This document shows positions 1 to 5,153 of a stretch of DNA of 5,153 bases, one piece after another (the first letter of the stretch is position 1; each line of letters begins with the position of its first letter). Source of the stretch: Ignavibacteriaceae bacterium (GTDB taxonomy: Bacteria > Bacteroidota > Ignavibacteria > Ignavibacteriales > Ignavibacteriaceae); contig JALONF010000164.1 of NCBI GenBank assembly GCA_025455085.1, forward strand, positions 1 through 5,153. The letters run 5' to 3'. The position numbers were made by a program, and so were the translations under genes. The notes beneath the pieces are model-generated. The model was not told the origin of the DNA, ran no database searches, and worked only from the letters and a program-made list of their open reading frames with translations.

Positions 1-395
1 TGCTGGCTTATTTTATTCTCGGATTTTTGTTTTACGCAAGCCTGTTTGTCGGTATAGGTACAACTGTAAATACTGAGCAGGAGGCGCAACATATAACTAC
101 ATATTTAAGCTTAATTTTAATGCTTCCGGTAGTAGTTGCTATGCCTGCAATTCAAAACCCGGATTTTATTTTAACAAAAGTTTTTTCATACATACCTTTA
201 ACCATACCGACAGTAATGTTACTGCGATTAAATGTACAAAATGTTTCCAATCTTGACATAATTATTTCATTGCTTATTATGATTCTTTCAGTATTTATTG
301 TGACTAAAGTTAGCGCCAAGATTTTCAGGATTGGAATACTCTCTTACGGAAATAAACCAACTTTAAAAGAAATTTTTCAATGGATAAAAGAATAA
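1..395 (+). CDS. ABC-2 type transporter permease, C-terminal part (5' truncated)
   Basis: This is the C-terminal end of an integral-membrane subunit of an ABC exporter of the NatB/ABC-2 type; the gene begins outside the window. The reading frame is open from base 3 and gives 130 residues before TAA at 393-395. The stretch LAYFILGFLFYASLFVGIG (residues 1-19) followed by TVNTEQEAQ (21-29) is the characteristic end of this permease family, in which a membrane helix is followed by a conserved polar loop with E and Q. Hydrophobic segments at about 1-19, 34-50, 61-75 and 86-103 look like membrane helices. The tail RIGILSYGNKPTLKEIFQWIKE is the usual cytoplasmic end, so the C-terminus looks complete. 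The ATPase partner is not in the window but is usually adjacent upstream. The substrate cannot be told from this fragment. A TTG at 27 lies inside the first helix and is not a real start. Confidence 0.85.
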   Translation, partial: LAYFILGFLFYASLFVGIGTTVNTEQEAQHITTYLSLILMLPVVVAMPAIQNPDFILTKVFSYIPLTIPTVMLLRLNVQNVSNLDIIISLLIMILSVFIVTKVSAKIFRIGILSYGNKPTLKEIFQWIKE

Positions 396-457
396 GAATT
401 AATATCTTGGCTGTTAGTGTAATTATGATAAAAAATATTTTTCCACGTTGGTAATTT

Positions 458-461
458 GAGG
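458..461 (+). promoter_or_regulatory. Shine-Dalgarno GAGG for the TTG-started 236-residue gene
   Basis: GAGG sits 7 bases before the TTG at 469. An in-frame TGA at 457-459 overlaps this site, so the reading frame cannot start further upstream, and no ATG or GTG lies between the TGA and 469. The site therefore supports TTG as the true start codon. Confidence 0.6.
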
Positions 462-468
462 TCTATTT

Positions 469-1179
469 TTGGGTGATGCACCAAATAAAAATTCAATTAT
501 TATTGTAGCTGACTCTCCAATAATAAATCCAAGGGAAATAAAATCTTATATTAACTTATCAGTAAACTATTCAGTTTATCTTAATACATTGCTCTATTCC
601 AATTGGCTCGAAATTTTTTCTGGTATCAAAGAACAAGTTGAGATTTATAATTTACTTAATGAACGGGATGTAGAATTCCTTCCTAAATACTTCTTACCTC
701 AGGGAATTCATTTGATAAGTTATAAGGAACGTCTGCTCACAACTCTCTCTGAACATCTTTTAAAACAATCCTTATCACTCAATTCAAAAACTCTGGTTTT
801 GTTTTACAACTTTATTGGATTGAAGCTTAATGATATCTATAGAATATTCAATTTGCTCCAAACAGATGAACCTTCACTTGTTATTGGTAAGTCAGTTACT
901 AACAAAATTGTTTTCGTTTGCACTAACGGATCAGATTTAAAGTTAGTTGATTCAATAGTACCGGTAAATAAGAATTATACTGACTATCTCAGTATAATAT
1001 CAAGCAAAGACATTTTTATTCATGCTCTTGATGGTTTTACATCCATTGATAGCTTCGAAGACATTAAAAAACTTTATATTGAACTATCAAAAAAAGAAAG
1101 TCTATCCTATTGCAGTCAAAAAATGCATGAGAGTTTTAATGATTTATTTATTGAGTATAAAGAGATATTAAATGTCTAA
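469..1179 (+). CDS. Hypothetical protein, possible degenerate GT-A fold (DUF2064-like)
   Basis: I do not recognise this 236-residue protein with certainty. It has no signal peptide and no clear membrane helix, so it is probably cytoplasmic. The order of elements resembles the DUF2064/TIGR04282 family of GT-A-fold transferases: a first beta strand (IIIVADSP, 10-17), a helix near 29-52, FLPQG (75-79), a helix (87-100), the strand KTLVLFYNFIGL (107-118) where the family has its 'GSDSP' acidic motif, helix NDIYRIFNLLQ (121-131), strand PSLVIGKS (135-142) and a late SIDSFEDIKKL (192-202) like the family's 'DvDtpeDl'. The catalytic-looking residues of the family (the DSP triad and the DGGYY stretch) are not conserved, so if the fold is right the protein is probably inactive or repurposed. 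It starts with TTG and overlaps nadD by 8 bases, which implies translational coupling. A 73-base spacer separates it from the permease gene; any promoter of the unit could lie there, but I see no convincing -35/-10 pair. Gene existence is sure; the fold is only a guess. Confidence 0.8.
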   Translation: MGDAPNKNSIIIVADSPIINPREIKSYINLSVNYSVYLNTLLYSNWLEIFSGIKEQVEIYNLLNERDVEFLPKYFLPQGIHLISYKERLLTTLSEHLLKQSLSLNSKTLVLFYNFIGLKLNDIYRIFNLLQTDEPSLVIGKSVTNKIVFVCTNGSDLKLVDSIVPVNKNYTDYLSIISSKDIFIHALDGFTSIDSFEDIKKLYIELSKKESLSYCSQKMHESFNDLFIEYKEILNV

Positions 1180-1750
1180 AGTTGGAATTTTCGGAGGAAC
1201 ATTTGATCCGATTCATCTGGGGCATTTGATTACTGCTCAATCAGTTAAAGAAATAAGAGATTTAGACAAAATAATTTTTATCCCTGCTTATATCTCCCCT
1301 CATAAAACTGATGCAAAACCAAGTTCTCCGGAGGATCGATTGAAGATGATAAAACTTGCAGTGGATAGCATTCCATTTTTTGATTACTCAGATATTGAAA
1401 TAAAAAAGGGTGGAGTTTCATATACTGTTGATACTCTCAGAGAACTTAATAAAAAGTACGATAAGTTAGAGTTTATAATTGGATATGATAATATATTTAC
1501 ATTCCATACTTGGAAAGAACCGGATGAAATTCTTAAACTAGCAAAAATTATTGTACTAAAAAGAAAGTCGTCTCATCCTCCACAATTTGAGGATAAATAT
1601 TATCACCAGGCAGTGTTTGTTCAAACAAGAGGAATAGAAATCAGTGCAACTGACATTCGTGAAAGAGTGAAGAATGGTTTACCTATTAATTTTCTTGTTC
1701 CACCCAAGGTAATGGAATATATTTACAATCATAAATTATACACTGAATAA
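1172..1750 (+). CDS. nadD: Nicotinate-nucleotide adenylyltransferase (NadD)
   Basis: This enzyme transfers AMP from ATP to nicotinate mononucleotide, giving deamido-NAD, the penultimate step of NAD synthesis in the cytoplasm. At 192 residues it has the usual length for bacterial NadD. The N-terminus carries the nucleotidyltransferase signature GGTFDPIHLGH (8-18), with H15 and H18 forming the HxGH motif. FIPAYISPHK (36-45) is the conserved NaMN-binding region, followed by DRLKMIKLAV (55-64). GYDNIFTFHTWKEPDEI (104-120) matches the family's 'GaDn...W..p.ei', with Tyr105 at a position usually small. ISATDIRER (157-165) is the ATP-binding ISxTxxR motif. The ATG overlaps the upstream gene by 8 bases, with a weak GAGA ribosome site at 1162-1165. 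The stop codon directly abuts the next ATG. A complete, intact gene. Confidence 0.96.
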   Translation: MSKVGIFGGTFDPIHLGHLITAQSVKEIRDLDKIIFIPAYISPHKTDAKPSSPEDRLKMIKLAVDSIPFFDYSDIEIKKGGVSYTVDTLRELNKKYDKLEFIIGYDNIFTFHTWKEPDEILKLAKIIVLKRKSSHPPQFEDKYYHQAVFVQTRGIEISATDIRERVKNGLPINFLVPPKVMEYIYNHKLYTE

Positions 1751-2671
1751 ATGAAAATACTAGTCACAGGCGGCGCTGGTTTTATAGCCTCACAAATAGC
1801 TGATTCTTATATTCGTGAAGGGCACGAAGTTTACATCCTGGATAATCTTTCCACGGGTTTTGAAAAGAATATAAATCCGAAAGCTCATTTCATAAAATCG
1901 GATATTTCATCCCCCGCAATTTTGGATATCTTTAAAAAAGAGAAGTTTGATGTTGTGAATCATCACGCTGCACAAATTGATGTAAGAAAATCAGTAAACG
2001 ATCCCATCTTTGATGCTAATACAAACATACTTGGTAGTATCAATTTACTTCAATGTTGCATTAAAACTGGCGTTAAGAAATTTATGTTTGCTTCAACCGG
2101 CGGTGCAGTTTATGGTGAGCAGGAATACTTCCCTGCTGATGAAAAACATCCAACAAATCCGGTATCCCCTTATGGAATAACCAAACTTGCCATTGAAAAG
2201 TATTTGTTTTTTTATAAGAATGAGTACGGTTTAAGTCACACAATTCTGCGGTATGCGAATGTTTACGGGCCGAGGCAAAATCCATTTGGTGAAGCAGGAG
2301 TTGTTGCAATCTTCACAAGCAAATTGCTGAAGAATGAAAATCCAATTATCAATGGTGATGGAAAACAAACCCGCGATTATGTATTTGTTGAGGATGTAGT
2401 GAAGGCAAATGTGGTTACACTTAATTCGCTTTCATCTAATATTTACAACATTGGAACCGGCATTGAAACAAGTGTTAATCAGTTATTTGAAAAACTTAAT
2501 AACATTGCCGGAAGTAAAGCAGTTGAAAAGCATGGTCCGTCTCCAAAAGGTGAACAGGCAAGAAGCGTAATAACTTCAGATAAGCTTTTTAATGAGTTTC
2601 ACTGGAAACCATCGGTAAAAATTGACGAAGGATTGAGAAAAACTTTCGAATCATTTAAATCTAAACTTTAA
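1751..2671 (+). CDS. NAD-dependent epimerase/dehydratase, UDP-glucose 4-epimerase (GalE)-like
   Basis: This is an extended short-chain dehydrogenase that probably interconverts UDP-glucose and UDP-galactose, or a related UDP-sugar pair, for polysaccharide or cell-surface synthesis. The 306 residues are close to the usual 305-330. The Rossmann motif TGGAGFIAS (6-14) has Ala13 where the third glycine normally stands, and D31 in ILDNLSTG indicates NAD(H). NHHAAQIDVRKSVNDP (70-85) precedes the active site. ASTGGAVYGE (114-123) supplies the catalytic Ser/Thr and SPYGITK (139-145) the Tyr141/Lys145 pair. RYANVYGPRQNP (167-178), GEAGVVAIF (180-188) and GDGKQTRDYVFVEDV (202-216) are typical substrate-side motifs. 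As I recall it, the 'STGGAxYG...GEAGVVAIF' pattern is that of Thermus-type GalE. Substrate choice cannot be proven by sequence, so no symbol is given. ATG follows the nadD stop with zero spacing and no visible Shine-Dalgarno, suggesting coupled translation. Confidence 0.9.
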   Translation: MKILVTGGAGFIASQIADSYIREGHEVYILDNLSTGFEKNINPKAHFIKSDISSPAILDIFKKEKFDVVNHHAAQIDVRKSVNDPIFDANTNILGSINLLQCCIKTGVKKFMFASTGGAVYGEQEYFPADEKHPTNPVSPYGITKLAIEKYLFFYKNEYGLSHTILRYANVYGPRQNPFGEAGVVAIFTSKLLKNENPIINGDGKQTRDYVFVEDVVKANVVTLNSLSSNIYNIGTGIETSVNQLFEKLNNIAGSKAVEKHGPSPKGEQARSVITSDKLFNEFHWKPSVKIDEGLRKTFESFKSKL

Positions 2672-2678
2672 TAGAAGT

Positions 2679-3641
2679 TTGCAATTCAAAGATCTTACAG
2701 AAAAAGTCTTCAGCAATGAAAGAAGAAAAGTTGCCAGAGCAATTTCCATCGTTGAGGATTATAACTCAGAAGCGTCTGAATTACTGAAACAAATTCATTC
2801 CAGAGTAGGCAAAGCATATCGAATCGGAATCACTGGCCCTCCCGGTGCCGGAAAAAGTACAATCACAAATCAACTAACCAAATTATTTCGTCAAGAAGGA
2901 AAAAAAGTTGGGATAATTGCGATTGATCCAACTAGCCCGTTCACAGGAGGTGCCTTGCTCGGTGATAGGATTAGGATGAACGAAATCGGAAACGATGAAG
3001 GAGTTTTTATCAGAAGTATGGCAACAAGAGGAAGCCTTGGTGGATTAAGCAGAAAAGCAATTGACGCCGCCGATGTTCTGGATGCCGCTGGATATGATTA
3101 CATAATTCTCGAGACAGTTGGAGTTGGTCAGTCTGAACTTGATATTGTTCAGGCTGCAGATACAACAATTGTGGTACTTGTCCCTGAATCAGGGGATTCG
3201 GTTCAAGCTATGAAGGCCGGACTGATGGAAATAGCTGACTTCTTTGTTCTGAATAAAAGTGACAGACCTGGAGCAGATCAGGCGGTTGCATCGCTTCAAA
3301 CAACTCTTATGATGAAAGACCACGATGAAAAAACCTGGATGCCCGGAATCATTAAAGCAGTTGCATCCGAAAACAAAGGTATGATTGAAGTACTGCAAGA
3401 AATTCAGCGGCACAGAAATTTTATGCAGGATCAAAATCTTTTTCTTAAGAAACGAGAAAAGCAAGCTAAGAACAGGATTAAGGAAATAGTTGAGAATAAA
3501 ATCAGAGAGGAACTTTGGAGTGAAAGTGGCGAAAAATCTTTAAATTCAACTGTAGAAAAAGTCATACTCGGTAGTTTATCACCATATCATATTGCAGAGG
3601 AAATAATTGCAAATTTTATCGACAAAAAAAAAATTAATTGA
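2679..3641 (+). CDS. meaB: Methylmalonyl-CoA mutase-associated GTPase MeaB (ArgK family)
   Basis: MeaB is a SIMIBI-class G-protein chaperone that gates cobalamin loading and protects B12-dependent methylmalonyl-CoA mutase or related acyl-CoA mutases from inactivation. The 320 residues match the family length. The N-terminal helix LTEKVFSNERRKVARAISIVE (6-26) is family-typical. Walker A is GPPGAGKST (53-61). IAIDPTSPFTGGALLGDRIRM (80-100) and SMATRGSLGGLS (113-124) are the MeaB signatures. ETVGVGQSE (145-153) is the Walker B/G3 region, and NKSD (192-195) gives guanine specificity. The basic, helical region after about 230 is the dimerisation tail. The start is TTG at 2679: an in-frame TGA at 2634 blocks upstream extension, no ATG or GTG lies between, and the conserved helix begins at once. 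No well-placed ribosome site is visible (AGAAG at 2673-2677 is too close), so coupling to the epimerase stop 7 bases upstream is likely. The mutase is not in the window. A run of ten A's (3624-3633) encodes the end of the tail. Confidence 0.95.
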   Translation: MQFKDLTEKVFSNERRKVARAISIVEDYNSEASELLKQIHSRVGKAYRIGITGPPGAGKSTITNQLTKLFRQEGKKVGIIAIDPTSPFTGGALLGDRIRMNEIGNDEGVFIRSMATRGSLGGLSRKAIDAADVLDAAGYDYIILETVGVGQSELDIVQAADTTIVVLVPESGDSVQAMKAGLMEIADFFVLNKSDRPGADQAVASLQTTLMMKDHDEKTWMPGIIKAVASENKGMIEVLQEIQRHRNFMQDQNLFLKKREKQAKNRIKEIVENKIREELWSESGEKSLNSTVEKVILGSLSPYHIAEEIIANFIDKKKIN

Positions 3642-3667
3642 CCTGTTACTAGTTAATGATTATTCTG

Positions 3668-3672
3668 AAGGA
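3668..3672 (+). promoter_or_regulatory. Shine-Dalgarno AAGGA setting the acyl-CoA dehydrogenase start
   Basis: AAGGA lies 7 bases before the ATG at 3680, an optimal arrangement. The alternative in-frame ATG at 3656 has no purine-rich site before it (the preceding bases are cctgttactagtta). This favours the shorter 386-residue protein. Confidence 0.65.
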
Positions 3673-3679
3673 TAATGAA

Positions 3680-4840
3680 ATGGAAACCAGCAGTAACTCA
3701 TTTCTAATCGAACTAACTGAAAATCAGGTACTTATTCGCAATACGATTCGTGATTTCGCTCAAAAAAAAATAAAACCAAAAGTTATGGAGTGGGATGAAG
3801 CGCAATATTTCCCAATGGAAATTTTTCGCGAGCTTGGTGAGCTTGGATTTATGGGAATCATTTTCCCGGAAGAATATGGCGGTGCAGGATTAGGCTATGT
3901 TGAATTTGTCACTATCCTAGAAGAACTTGGTATAGTTGATCCATCCATATCTTTATCAGTTGCAGCACACAATGGACTCTGCACAAACCATATTTACAGA
4001 TTTGGTAATGAACAGCAAAAGAAAAAATATTTACCAGATTTAGTTTCAGGGAAAACTGTCGGCGCCTGGGGATTGACAGAATCTTCTTCTGGCAGCGATG
4101 CCGCATCACTTAAAACTACTGCTGAGAAGAAGGGGAACAAATATATTCTTAATGGTAACAAAACATTTACAACTCACGGTGCCTCAGCAAAGACTCTGGT
4201 TGTAATAGCAATTACAAATAAAGAAGCTGGGAAGAAAGGTATTTCTGCCTTCATCCTTGAACAAGGAATGCCCGGTCTCATAGTCGGCAAAAAAGAGAAC
4301 AAACTGGGTATGCGTGCAAGTGAAACCGTACAACTAACTTTTGAAAATTGTGAAGTGCCCGACGCGAATTTACTCGGTGACGAAGGAATGGGTTTCATTA
4401 ATGCGATGCAGGTCTTGGAAGGTGGAAGAATTTCTATTGCAGCTGTTAGTCTCGGCTTAGCACAAGGATGTCTTAATGCATCCTTGAAATATTCTCAAGA
4501 AAGGTTTCAGTTCAGTAAACCATTATCGGCCTTCCAGGCAACACAGTTTAAATTAGCCGACATGAAAACTAACATTGAAGCAGCAAGAATGCTTACAATG
4601 CGCGCAGCTAAAATGAAAGATGATGGTCTGCCAAATATTAAAGAAGCAGCAATGGCAAAACTCTTCGCAAGTGAAATAGCTGAAAGAGCAGCTAGTGAAG
4701 CAGTCCAGATTCACGGCGGTTATGGTTTCACAAAAGATTATCCTGTTGAAAAATATTTCAGAGATGTTAAACTCTGCACCATTGGTGAAGGAACTTCTGA
4801 AATTCAAAGAATTGTTATCGCGAGAGAATTATTGAAATGA
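3680..4840 (+). CDS. Acyl-CoA dehydrogenase, short-chain (SCAD-like) type
   Basis: This FAD enzyme oxidises an acyl-CoA to the 2,3-enoyl-CoA and passes electrons to electron-transfer flavoprotein. I start at ATG 3680 (386 residues) because it has a strong AAGGA at the right distance; ATG 3656 would add 8 residues without a ribosome site. In the 386-residue numbering: N-terminal helical domain (about 1-120) with the typical FPEEYGGAGLGY (62-73); the FAD/beta-domain signature LTESSSGSDA (132-141); NGNKTFTTHG (158-167); RFQFSKPL (275-282), the conserved FAD-contact region; and IHGGYGFTKDYPVEKYFRD (344-362). The catalytic base is E370 in GEGTSEIQR. That Glu position is the SCAD/MCAD one; isovaleryl-CoA dehydrogenase instead has its base on an earlier helix, where this protein has Gly249. 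Overlap with the carboxylase gene downstream suggests a short or branched acyl-CoA breakdown role. Exact chain length is not decidable. A nine-A run (3762-3770) lies early in the gene. Confidence 0.94.
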   Translation: METSSNSFLIELTENQVLIRNTIRDFAQKKIKPKVMEWDEAQYFPMEIFRELGELGFMGIIFPEEYGGAGLGYVEFVTILEELGIVDPSISLSVAAHNGLCTNHIYRFGNEQQKKKYLPDLVSGKTVGAWGLTESSSGSDAASLKTTAEKKGNKYILNGNKTFTTHGASAKTLVVIAITNKEAGKKGISAFILEQGMPGLIVGKKENKLGMRASETVQLTFENCEVPDANLLGDEGMGFINAMQVLEGGRISIAAVSLGLAQGCLNASLKYSQERFQFSKPLSAFQATQFKLADMKTNIEAARMLTMRAAKMKDDGLPNIKEAAMAKLFASEIAERAASEAVQIHGGYGFTKDYPVEKYFRDVKLCTIGEGTSEIQRIVIARELLK

Positions 4841-5153
4841 GACCTATCGGAACACAAATAAAAGAAGATGAAGTTTTCCTCAAGCGAGCCGACTATCAAA
4901 AAGAACTTTTAAGAAGGCTTATCGCTGAAAAAGAAAAAATAAAACTCGGCGGCGGACACAAAGCAATTGAGAAGCAAAGAGAAAAAGGAAAGCTGCCTGC
5001 AAGGGAAAGAATTAATCTTTTAATTGATGATCCAAAAGAATTTTACGAGCTAAGCACCTTTGCCGCTTTCGAAATGTATAAAGAGTACGGCGGAGCTCCC
5101 TGTTCAGGAACAGTTTATGGAATTGGCAAAATCAGCGGGAGACAATGCGTTAT
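4837..5153 (+). CDS. Acyl-CoA carboxylase carboxyltransferase (beta) subunit, N-terminal part (3' truncated)
   Basis: The reading frame opens with ATG at 4837, overlapping the dehydrogenase stop by 4 bases (ATGA), and stays open for 105 codons to the window edge. The family enzyme transfers CO2 from carboxybiotin to an acyl-CoA. Recognition rests on GGGHKAIEKQREKGKLPARE (38-57), the conserved start of the carboxyltransferase domain, then RINLLIDDPKEFYELS (58-73) and SGTVYGIGKISGRQCV (90-105). The stretch LSTFAAFEMY (72-81) and the following APCSG resemble methylcrotonyl-CoA carboxylase beta subunits more than propionyl-CoA carboxylase, but by eye this is weak. A typical full length is over 500 residues, so most of it is missing. 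GAGAG at 4822-4826 is a possible ribosome site. The biotin carboxylase/biotin carrier subunit is expected downstream. Confidence 0.9.
   Translation, partial: MRPIGTQIKEDEVFLKRADYQKELLRRLIAEKEKIKLGGGHKAIEKQREKGKLPARERINLLIDDPKEFYELSTFAAFEMYKEYGGAPCSGTVYGIGKISGRQCV

Noticed and set aside
404..430. Possible promoter TTGGCT ... TATGAT
   Set aside because: The boxes are only 11 bases apart, too close for a sigma-70 type promoter, and other promoter types cannot be judged from one site.
431..442. Perfect 12-base palindrome AAAAATATTTTT in the spacer before the 236-residue gene
   Set aside because: It is pure A/T with no GC stem or loop, so it is not a credible terminator, and such palindromes arise by chance in AT-rich DNA.
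425..454. Nine-codon frame MIKNIFPRW ahead of the TTG-started gene
   Set aside because: Too short, with no ribosome site and no leader-peptide features such as codon runs or alternative hairpins.
2082..2309. Minus-strand frame of 75 codons inside the epimerase gene
   Set aside because: Lies opposite highly conserved epimerase motifs and its translation resembles no family; a shadow frame.
3189..3464. Minus-strand frame of 91 codons inside meaB
   Set aside because: Antisense to the conserved GTPase region, with a low-complexity product and no ribosome site noted; a shadow frame.
3912..4807. Three minus-strand frames (65, 74 and 84 codons) inside the acyl-CoA dehydrogenase gene
   Set aside because: All are opposite conserved dehydrogenase sequence and give Cys/Phe/Ser-rich translations typical of antisense frames.
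1..5153. Search by eye for CRISPR repeats, insertion-sequence ends, tRNA genes and riboswitches
   Set aside because: Almost the whole window is coding; the only spacers are 73 bases or less and contain no such structure.

Overview
The window is AT-rich by eye. Every gene I can support lies on the plus strand, packed head to tail. Protein style and gene content (NatB-type ABC permease, NadD, Thermus-like UDP-sugar epimerase, MeaB, acyl-CoA dehydrogenase, biotin-dependent acyl-CoA carboxylase) suggest a low-GC bacterium of the Bacteroidota/Chlorobi/Ignavibacteria type. That assignment is an inference from general resemblance and was not tested by a search.

Layout: (1) the last 130 codons of an ABC-2 type permease (up to 395); (2) a 73-base spacer; (3) an unrecognised 236-residue protein with a TTG start (469-1179), overlapping by 8 bases (4) nadD (1172-1750), which directly abuts (5) a GalE-like NAD-dependent sugar-nucleotide epimerase (1751-2671); 7 bases later (6) meaB, also with a TTG start (2679-3641); (7) an acyl-CoA dehydrogenase whose best start is 3680 (3680-4840); (8) the first 105 codons of an acyl-CoA carboxylase carboxyltransferase subunit, overlapping the dehydrogenase by 4 bases (ATGA) and running off the right edge.

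From 469 onward no intergenic gap exceeds 38 bases, so one transcription unit is likely. It joins housekeeping genes (NAD synthesis, sugar-nucleotide metabolism) to a right half devoted to acyl-CoA catabolism: oxidation of a short acyl-CoA, its biotin-dependent carboxylation, and protection of a B12-dependent acyl-CoA mutase by MeaB. The mutase, the biotin carboxylase subunit and the rest of the carboxylase should lie outside the window.

I see no mobile element, CRISPR array, RNA gene, convincing promoter or terminator, and no sign of a new defence or other exotic system. The most interesting item is the 236-residue protein, which may be a degenerate GT-A (DUF2064-like) nucleotidyl/glycosyl transferase.
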